Origin: Ignavibacteria bacterium UBA4661
Lineage (GTDB): Bacteria > Bacteroidota > Ignavibacteria > Kapaibacteriales > UBA4661
Direction: 5' to 3'
DNA: 6,028 bases
Assembly (NCBI GenBank): GCA_002405405.1
Contig: DHLT01000216.1
Coordinates: 2,406-8,433, forward strand
The translations under genes were made by a program, and so were the position numbers. Every line of letters starts with the position of its first letter. The first letter of the stretch is position 1. The notes under the pieces are model-generated. The model was given only the letters and a program-made list of their open reading frames with translations, did not search any database and was not told where the DNA came from. Positions 1 through 4,818 of the stretch are shown here, in pieces.

Positions 1-1
1 A

Positions 2-412
2 AAAGCAGATACCACGCATAAGACAATCAACGCGCTTCGTACAATGCGAACCAATATTCAAGCGGCACAGACACGCGCAGGTGATAAGCTTGGCGAAGCA
101 TTTAAGAAAATCACAAAACCATTATTAGATAGCCTGAATGCTATTGAAAACGAACTTATTCAAACAAAAATCAGAAGTAGCCAAGACATGTTGAATTTCC
201 CAATAAAAATTAACAACAAGCTTTTGGCAGTAGCAAATACCGTGGAATCAGCAGATACACGCCCTACCAAACAATCGTATGAAGTCTTTAACGAATTAGC
301 TGCTCTAGCAGATGCTTGTATTGCACGGCTGAAACCGGTAGTTACCAAGGAGCTTCCGGCGATCAATAAGTTTATTGCAGAAAACAAGCTTGGAGAGTTG
401 TCGGGTGAATAA
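2..412 (+). CDS. BNR/sortilin-like repeat protein, C-terminal part (5' truncated)
   Basis: The reading frame is open from the first full codon of the window and ends at TAA, so this is the last ~136 residues of a longer gene; the ATG at 44 is internal, not a start. The visible part has no beta-propeller repeats. It is predicted mostly helical and charged, with a helix pair around 'LLDSLNAIENELIQTK' and 'PTKQSYEVFNELAALAD'. The segment 'NFPIKINNKLLAV' followed by 'ESADTRPTKQSYEVF' recalls the conserved tail of large (~1000-residue) WD40/YVTN/BNR-like 'glycosyl hydrolase' proteins common in Bacteroidota, Acidobacteriota and relatives. Those proteins are usually exported and their function is mostly unproven. 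The match is from memory of the family; the propeller and any signal peptide would lie outside the window. It converges on rpsU and shares its terminator. Confidence 0.72.
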   Translation, partial: KADTTHKTINALRTMRTNIQAAQTRAGDKLGEAFKKITKPLLDSLNAIENELIQTKIRSSQDMLNFPIKINNKLLAVANTVESADTRPTKQSYEVFNELAALADACIARLKPVVTKELPAINKFIAENKLGELSGE

Positions 413-437
413 ACCTGCAACCCTTCTCACAGAAAAG

Positions 438-472
438 AAAAGCCCGCCTTGTAACCAAGGCGGGCTTTTTTT
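438..472. terminator. bidirectional rho-independent terminator
   Basis: A perfect 10-bp GC-rich stem (AGCCCGCCTT at 441-450 with AAGGCGGGCT at 457-466) is extended by a G-C pair (451/456) around a TAAC loop. On the plus strand it runs straight into seven T (466-472), ending the BNR-protein transcript. On the minus strand it is followed by a T-rich run (complement of the A-rich 432-441), 18 nt past the rpsU stop. It therefore serves both convergent genes. Confidence 0.93.
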
Positions 473-489
473 GAGATACATCAGCATTA

Positions 490-705
490 TCAATGTATCA
501 GAGCATCTTCTTTATCCTGTTCCAACGAAATGCGATACTGACGGCGAGCCGCTTTCATGCGCGCCATGCGTTTTTCGATCGAAGGTTTGGTAAAGAATGT
601 GCGTTTTTTGAACTCTTTCAACACACCACTGCGCTCGTATTTCTTTTTGAAACGACGGAGTGCTTTGTCGATTGATTCGCTGTCTTGGATATTAATACCG
701 ATCAC
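490..705 (-). CDS. rpsU: 30S ribosomal protein S21 (bS21)
   Basis: This is a 71-residue, strongly basic protein with the bS21 pattern: 'ESIDKALRRFKKK' (10-22), 'ERSGVLKEFKKR' (24-35), 'FFTKPSIEKRMARMKAARRQ' (37-56). bS21 sits on the 30S platform near the 3' end of 16S rRNA and bS18/bS6, and affects initiation. The start is GTG at 705, fixed by family alignment (only a few residues precede the conserved ESIDKAL block) and by the strong SD before it. An upstream ATG (712-710) is out of frame. The C-terminus is somewhat extended and acidic ('LEQDKEDALIH'). It lies 86 nt downstream of a Tudor-domain gene on the same strand, with no convincing promoter between them, so the two may be co-transcribed. 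Regulation of translation by bS21 itself is plausible (see the SD entry). Confidence 0.95.
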   Translation of the reverse strand: MIGINIQDSESIDKALRRFKKKYERSGVLKEFKKRTFFTKPSIEKRMARMKAARRQYRISLEQDKEDALIH

Positions 706-720
706 GGTACATCACCTCTA
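706..720 (-). promoter_or_regulatory. strong Shine-Dalgarno site of rpsU
   Basis: On the minus strand GAGGTGAT (718 to 711) is an exact 8-nt complement of ATCACCTC in the usual 16S rRNA 3' tail. The GAGG core ends 9 nt before the GTG start, a normal distance. It decides the GTG start over the out-of-frame ATG that overlaps the end of the SD. The other starts in the window (1393, 2382, 4678, 4819) have no SD, and the start at 1223 has only a badly spaced GAGGG. Confidence 0.85.
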
Positions 721-791
721 AAAATGTGAAAAGAATGAAGATGTGAATTAAGTAGTTGCCTGAAGTACAAGTCGCACAACGCTTCACAGAA
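706..791 (-). other. spacer/leader between the Tudor-domain gene and rpsU
   Basis: This 86-nt spacer holds the rpsU SD. Upstream of it are two copies of a 7-bp direct repeat (ATGTGAA on the plus strand, 724-730 and 741-747, 17 bp apart). A weak 5-bp inverted repeat (TGAAG 761-765, CTTCA 782-786) lies just after the upstream stop codon and has no following T run, so it is not an evident terminator. No TAnnTTTG-type promoter was found. Read-through from the upstream gene is the simplest view. Confidence 0.4.
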
Positions 792-1223
792 TTATGCACT
801 GAGTTTTTCAATCAAACGTTTTTCGCCACTATTCTTGAATTTTACAAGAATAGCAAATTTACCATTGCTTGTAATTTCTTTTGCCCGAACCACACCATAA
901 TCATCAAATGCTTTATGCTTGATGGTATCATTAAGTTTATACTCTTGACGTGGATCATAATCTTTTGCATTATCTTCGTCGAAATGAACCTCTTGAGCAT
1001 TCTTAAGTGCGTCCACTTTCTCTTTAAGTTTTGCAAGATCAACCAATTGAGAGTGATGCGTGCGTGTGCACCGCGCCCACTGAACCTGACGACCATCTTG
1101 TTCAAATGGCTCTCCGATATACTCATGTTTTGTTTCTTTCATCAAATGCGGCGACATGAGCACCACATACTTATTTTTACGAGCACGACGTTTCTTAACT
1201 GGTTCTTGAACTTGTTCCGCCAT
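792..1223 (-). CDS. small protein with C-terminal UvrD/CarD-like Tudor domain
   Basis: The function of this 143-residue protein is not known. The N-terminus is basic and probably disordered ('EPVKKRRARKNK', 7-18). A middle part contains 'WARCTRTHHSQL' (49-60), which looks like a degenerate remnant of a Cys-rich knuckle, followed by a helix with coiled-coil character (62-77). The C-terminus (about 93-141) reads as a small beta-barrel: 'YKLNDTIKHKAFDDYGVV' then 'AILVKFKNSGEKRLIEKL'. This resembles the Tudor/SH3-like domain at the C-terminus of PcrA/UvrD, which binds RNA polymerase, and similar domains in small myxobacterial proteins. The ATG at 1223 is preferred over an in-frame TTG at 1301, because a promoter lies between them and the extra residues are not family-like. 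GAGGG sits only 3 nt upstream of the ATG, too close for a normal SD. A role in transcription or nucleic-acid binding is inference only. Confidence 0.72.
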   Translation of the reverse strand: MAEQVQEPVKKRRARKNKYVVLMSPHLMKETKHEYIGEPFEQDGRQVQWARCTRTHHSQLVDLAKLKEKVDALKNAQEVHFDEDNAKDYDPRQEYKLNDTIKHKAFDDYGVVRAKEITSNGKFAILVKFKNSGEKRLIEKLSA

Positions 1224-1392
1224 ATGCCCTCGAGAAGAATGAATAAAATCTGTTGAAACACGTACAAAAATACACTTTTTTTGAGGTGAATTCAACGACA
1301 AAGATTTAAAATGTTCTATCCTCTTTGGAGATTTATCACATTCGCTCTACTATGCCGTTCTATATTATCTGTTTTTCTGCTTTTGCTCTGCT
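1224..1392. other. divergent intergenic region
   Basis: This 169-bp region separates the minus-strand Tudor gene from the plus-strand glycosyltransferase. It holds the minus-strand promoter described separately. For the plus strand only weak candidates are seen: TTTG (1324-1327) with TACTATGC at 1348, and TTCG (1341-1344) with TATCTGTT at 1366. Neither matches TAnnTTTG well, so the promoter of the glycosyltransferase pair is unassigned. The 70 nt before 1393 are pyrimidine-rich on the plus strand. Confidence 0.5.
1265..1295 (-). promoter_or_regulatory. Bacteroidetes-type promoter for the Tudor-domain gene
   Basis: On the minus strand TTG (1295-1293), 20 nt, then TATTTTTG (1272-1265) matches the -33 TTTG / -7 TAnnTTTG layout known for the primary sigma factor of Bacteroidota. 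The -7 box is a full match; the -33 box is GTTG. The predicted transcript would start near 1259 and give a leader of about 35 nt to the ATG at 1223. The assignment is from motif and spacing only. Confidence 0.6.
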
Positions 1393-2349
1393 ATGGAACA
1401 ATCCGAAGCATGTACTCTCTCCGTGGTCATTCCTCTTTTTAATGAAGAGGAGTCGCTCCGAGAATTGACTCAACAACTCCTTGCTGTTTTAGAACCATAC
1501 GCCCATGGATCGTTCGAAGTGCTATTTATTGATGATGGCTCTAATGATGCCTCGCTCTATATTTTGCGATCACTTCACGCAAATGACCCTCGCTTCAAGG
1601 TTATCAGTTTTCGCCGTAATCAAGGTAAATCAGCCGGGCTGGCAGTGGGCTTTGCTCGAGCACGTGGCACATATGTCGTTACAATGGATGCCGATTTGCA
1701 AGATGATCCGGCGGAGATCCCGGCTCTTATTGCCACACTCGAACAAGGATATGATCTTGTATCCGGCTGGAAAAAAGTTCGTCATGATCCTTTAGAGAAA
1801 ACACTTCCCTCACGGCTATTCAATGCAGTAACATCATCCGTAAGTGGCATCAAACTTCATGACTTTAATTGTGGTTTGAAAGCATATCGCCGCGAAGTGG
1901 TGAAAAGTGTTCGCGTGTATGGTGAAATGCACCGCTATATTCCTGCCCTTGCGCACTGGGAAGGTTTCCGTGTTACAGAGATGCCTGTCCAACACCGCGC
2001 ACCCAAGTATGGTTCGTCAAAATTTGGGGCAAGTCGTTATATCAAAGGATTGCTCGACTTAATGACTATTCTTTTTACAACACGTTATGTTAAGCGTCCG
2101 TTGCATGTCTTTGGTACGATAGGGATGCTTCTTGCTTTGCTGGGTTTGGGAATAGATGGTTGGCTTTCTGTTGAATGGTTTTTGGGATTAACTTCTCTCA
2201 GCAATCGTCCGCTTGCTTTACTCGGTGTCCTGCTCATCATCGTTGGTGTGCAGTTCGTTTCGATGGGATTACTTGCCGAACTCATTGTTAAGAACTCCAT
2301 CTACTCGTTTGAGCAGGCAAACTATCCCACTAAAGAAGAATTGCTGTAA
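1393..2349 (+). CDS. membrane-anchored family 2 glycosyltransferase (DPM1/GtrB-like)
   Basis: This 318-residue protein has an N-terminal GT-A fold and a two-helix membrane anchor. The fold begins 'LSVVIPLFNEEESL' (9-22). Nucleotide-sugar-binding acids lie in 'FIDDGS' (45-50), and the metal-binding DXD sits in 'MDADLQDDP' (98-106). Further family blocks are 'HDFNCGLKAYRR' (156-167), 'GEMHRYIPAL' (177-186) and 'YGSSKFGASRY' (206-216). Two hydrophobic stretches at about 237-255 and 274-298 form the anchor. The layout is that of polyprenyl-phosphate sugar transferases (dolichol-phosphate mannose synthase, GtrB, ArnC), which move a sugar from a nucleotide donor to a lipid-phosphate carrier at the inner membrane. 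The sugar cannot be read from sequence. There is no SD before the ATG, and the upstream frame is open but has no good start. It is followed 32 nt later by a second family 2 enzyme, probably in one operon. Confidence 0.92.
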   Translation: MEQSEACTLSVVIPLFNEEESLRELTQQLLAVLEPYAHGSFEVLFIDDGSNDASLYILRSLHANDPRFKVISFRRNQGKSAGLAVGFARARGTYVVTMDADLQDDPAEIPALIATLEQGYDLVSGWKKVRHDPLEKTLPSRLFNAVTSSVSGIKLHDFNCGLKAYRREVVKSVRVYGEMHRYIPALAHWEGFRVTEMPVQHRAPKYGSSKFGASRYIKGLLDLMTILFTTRYVKRPLHVFGTIGMLLALLGLGIDGWLSVEWFLGLTSLSNRPLALLGVLLIIVGVQFVSMGLLAELIVKNSIYSFEQANYPTKEELL

Positions 2350-2381
2350 GTTCTTCAATTTAAATGTTTTGTTAGTGCGTT

Positions 2382-3422
2382 ATGGCTGTTGTGTATTGCT
2401 TTATTGTTCCTGTATATAATCGTTCGGAAGAAGTAGAAGAACTTTTGTTGAGTTTTCGAGCGCAGCAAACATTACTCCCCTCATATACGATCATCATCAT
2501 TGAGGACGGCTCCACACACCCCTGCAACGATGTTGTGGATCGATTTCCCGACCTGCCAATCACGTACTACAGACAAGAGAATACAGGTCCCGCAGGTGCA
2601 CGTAATCATGGCGCAGAGTACGCGAAAGCCCTAAATGCTGAGTACTTGATTTTTTTAGATTCCGATACTGTACTGCCACCTGCCTATTTCGGACACCTTG
2701 AAGAATATCATCGTACACAAACGATACTTCCTGATTTGTTTGGAGGTCCTGATTCAGCACATGAATCATTCACCACGATGCAAAAAGCCATTAATTATGC
2801 AATGACATCATTCCTAACAACCGGTGGTATTCGGGGTGGCACAAAACGTGTAGACACATTCTACCCCCGTAGTTTCAACATGGGTGTTCGTGCAGCGGTT
2901 TTCCAATTGGTTGGTGGATTTTCTGCCATGCGTTTTGGCGAAGATGTCGATTTTAGCATGCGTGTCGTTGCGCAGGGTTTTCACTCAATGCTACTTCCCA
3001 ATCTCATTGTATGGCATAAGCGAAGAGCAACTTTGAAGCAGTTTTTCAAGCAAGTACATAATTCCGGCATGGCGCGTGTTTTGCTTTCGCTCAAGCACCG
3101 TAATACATTTAAAATTGTTCATGCTTTGCCGGCACTCTTTGCATGTTTTTGTTGCATCGTCGTGATGCTGAGCAGCATCTCTTTAGTTCGTGGCAGCATA
3201 CAGTCGGCGTTCAGCATTCTACTACCACTCATTCTTTTTGCACAATTGCTTTTTGCTGATGCTGTACGAAGCACAGGATCATTGCGCGTTGCATGGTATG
3301 CAATTGGAGCTAGCTATGTTCAACTCCTTGGTTATGGAACCGGTTTTCTGCGTGGTATGTGGCACTATGTTATTCGCAAGAACATGGACTTTGTTGCCTT
3401 TAAGCACACTTTATACAAGTGA
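2382..3422 (+). CDS. family 2 glycosyltransferase with C-terminal membrane segments
   Basis: In this 346-residue protein the GT-A domain starts 'YCFIVPVYNRSEEVEELL' (5-22). 'IIEDGS' (39-44) supplies the donor-binding acid, and 'TGPAGARNHGAEYA' (68-81) is the usual glycine/arginine block. 'FLDSD' (91-95) is the metal-binding DXD, and 'MRFGEDVDFSMR' (183-194) carries the ED pair typical of the catalytic base region. Hydrophobic segments lie at about 246-268, 276-296 and 303-325. It is inverting family 2, inner-membrane bound, with unknown donor and acceptor. Being just downstream of a polyprenyl-phosphate-sugar-synthase-like gene, it may work on the same lipid-linked or surface glycan, but this is inferred from adjacency. 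No SD precedes the ATG. Its stop is 23 nt from the rsgA stop on the other strand, with no visible terminator. Confidence 0.9.
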   Translation: MAVVYCFIVPVYNRSEEVEELLLSFRAQQTLLPSYTIIIIEDGSTHPCNDVVDRFPDLPITYYRQENTGPAGARNHGAEYAKALNAEYLIFLDSDTVLPPAYFGHLEEYHRTQTILPDLFGGPDSAHESFTTMQKAINYAMTSFLTTGGIRGGTKRVDTFYPRSFNMGVRAAVFQLVGGFSAMRFGEDVDFSMRVVAQGFHSMLLPNLIVWHKRRATLKQFFKQVHNSGMARVLLSLKHRNTFKIVHALPALFACFCCIVVMLSSISLVRGSIQSAFSILLPLILFAQLLFADAVRSTGSLRVAWYAIGASYVQLLGYGTGFLRGMWHYVIRKNMDFVAFKHTLYK

Positions 3423-3445
3423 TATCTCCACACTCTCAATCTCTA

Positions 3446-4678
3446 TTATTCCGACAAACTATCCCACAATGCGCAGTAGCTTTCATAACGCTCAACATCC
3501 ACCATATCTTGTTCTACGGCAGATTTTACAGCACAATCCGGCTCATGACGATGCGAACACATCGAAAACTTACACTGTGAACTAAATGCTTCAAACTCTT
3601 CAAAATAAAAGATTAATTCGTCGCGCGACACATTCCACAAGCCCCACTCACGAATACCCGGTGTGTCTACAATCCATGTAGATTCTTGCGTTTCGGGATC
3701 ATCGACTAATGGTAGAGCAAACAACCGTCCAAAGCTGGTGGTATGCATTCCTTTGAATGTTTTTTCGCTACCCATACTGGTGTCTTGTACATGATCTCCA
3801 AGAAGTACATTCACTAATGTTGATTTACCCACACCTGAGGGACCAGTACAAATCGTTGTTTTTCCGCGAAGGAATTGCTTGACCTCTTCAAGACTTTTTG
3901 CACTACGCTTGTCCGTCAACGCATGAGTTGCCGATATAAAAAACAGTCGTGCAGAAAACTCTTCTTTGTAAAAAGCAAGATCTTCTTCAATAAAGGCACG
4001 ATCCATTAAATCCATTTTATTGATACAAATGCCCACCTCGACATTACCATCAACAGCGGAAATCAACATTCGGTCGAGCAGTTTTTTGTTGTAGAATGGA
4101 TCTGCCGCCGCCATAATTATCAAGACTTGATCAGCATTTGCGGCAATCACTTGCTCCATGCCATCGACTCCGGCAGATGCTCGGGCAAATTTGCTCGTTC
4201 GCTCACGCACGGAACGAATCACTCCCGTTGCCATTGCTCCCTCAGCAAGTACGGGTAATAGTTGCAATTCAACTACATCGCCAACGGCAAGAAGTGTTGC
4301 TACATCATTGTTCGATTCTACACTTCGTGCTGTCGTCGACTCCACAATCATACCGGATGAGGGCTGAAGACCAACCTGTGCACCCGGCAATGAATTATAC
4401 ACATCAAGTACTTCTGCCGATACATCGTCAAGTAAAACCATCCATGTGCGCCCGACTCCATACAGGACACGCCCTACCGCCAACGGAGATGCAGTATCGG
4501 TCGGTAAACTTCTCTGAATATCTTTTGTACGACGCTTCATGGGAACAGCATGGCGAGGTACCGCAGAATCATCGTCTACTTTATCGGAAATACCCTTCCA
4601 TTGCGTCCCTTTTTCCCATGTTCGAATCGAACGTCGGGCTTTATTATCTTGAGTGTATTGCTTACCGCTACGAGCCAT
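3446..4678 (-). CDS. rsgA: ribosome small subunit-dependent GTPase RsgA
   Basis: This 410-residue circularly permuted GTPase checks late 30S maturation and releases on GTP hydrolysis. The G motifs come in the permuted order: G4 NKMD (220-223), G5 SATH (249-252), G1 GPSGVGKST (279-287), switch I HTTS (312-315), G3 DTPG (338-341). The C-terminal zinc site is intact: C369, C374, H376 and C382 in 'CKFSMCSHRHEPDC'. Before the G domain lies an OB-fold (about 68-157) starting 'GRVLYGVGRTW', with what looks like an insertion (about 90-125). The first ~65 residues are charged and probably disordered. At 410 residues it is longer than E. coli (~350) or B. subtilis (~300) RsgA. The ATG at 4678 has no SD; M47 (codon at 4540) is a possible later start. 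It is divergent from recJ and convergent with the glycosyltransferase pair, so probably monocistronic. Confidence 0.96.
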   Translation of the reverse strand: MARSGKQYTQDNKARRSIRTWEKGTQWKGISDKVDDDSAVPRHAVPMKRRTKDIQRSLPTDTASPLAVGRVLYGVGRTWMVLLDDVSAEVLDVYNSLPGAQVGLQPSSGMIVESTTARSVESNNDVATLLAVGDVVELQLLPVLAEGAMATGVIRSVRERTSKFARASAGVDGMEQVIAANADQVLIIMAAADPFYNKKLLDRMLISAVDGNVEVGICINKMDLMDRAFIEEDLAFYKEEFSARLFFISATHALTDKRSAKSLEEVKQFLRGKTTICTGPSGVGKSTLVNVLLGDHVQDTSMGSEKTFKGMHTTSFGRLFALPLVDDPETQESTWIVDTPGIREWGLWNVSRDELIFYFEEFEAFSSQCKFSMCSHRHEPDCAVKSAVEQDMVDVERYESYCALWDSLSE

Positions 4679-4818
4679 AAGGGAAAAGATATCGAAGAAA
4701 TTGATATAAGAATATGTGATTTACCATGAATTCAAGACATGAAATAGTTTTCTTTTGATTAGCACTTTGATTTATTGTATTTTCATTCATTAGTCAAATT
4801 AACATTACAAATAATACC
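4679..4818. other. AT-rich divergent intergenic region between rsgA and recJ
   Basis: This 140-bp region must hold promoters for both genes. It contains an 8-bp palindrome TGAATTCA (4727-4734), a direct repeat CATGAA (4725-4730 and 4738-4743), and a direct repeat TTTGATT (4754-4760 and 4766-4772). No full TAnnTTTG box was found on the minus strand for rsgA. Confidence 0.45.
4754..4785 (+). promoter_or_regulatory. candidate recJ promoter
   Basis: TTTG (4754-4757), 20 nt, then TATTTTCA (4778-4785) gives the right spacing for a Bacteroidota promoter. The -33 box is perfect, but the -7 box matches only four of six fixed positions of TAnnTTTG. It would give a leader of about 28 nt to the TTG at 4819. 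It is weak and unconfirmed. Confidence 0.3.

Noticed and set aside
756..1256. 166-codon plus-strand frame
   Set aside because: It lies opposite the Tudor-domain gene, its translation is cysteine/phenylalanine-rich with no recognisable domain, and it has no SD or promoter.
1283..1289. GAGGTGA on the plus strand, an SD-like word
   Set aside because: No ATG, GTG or TTG follows at a usable distance, and it falls inside the spacer of the minus-strand promoter.
1224..1301. N-terminal extension of the Tudor-domain protein from a TTG at 1301
   Set aside because: The predicted promoter lies inside this extension, and the added residues do not look conserved; ATG at 1223 is preferred.
3190..3585. 131-codon plus-strand frame bridging the glycosyltransferase end and rsgA
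   Set aside because: It overlaps the membrane segments of the glycosyltransferase in another frame and then runs antisense to rsgA; no family resemblance.
4138..4680. 180-codon plus-strand frame
   Set aside because: It is entirely antisense to the well-supported rsgA N-terminal region, and its histidine/glutamine/leucine-rich translation shows no domain.
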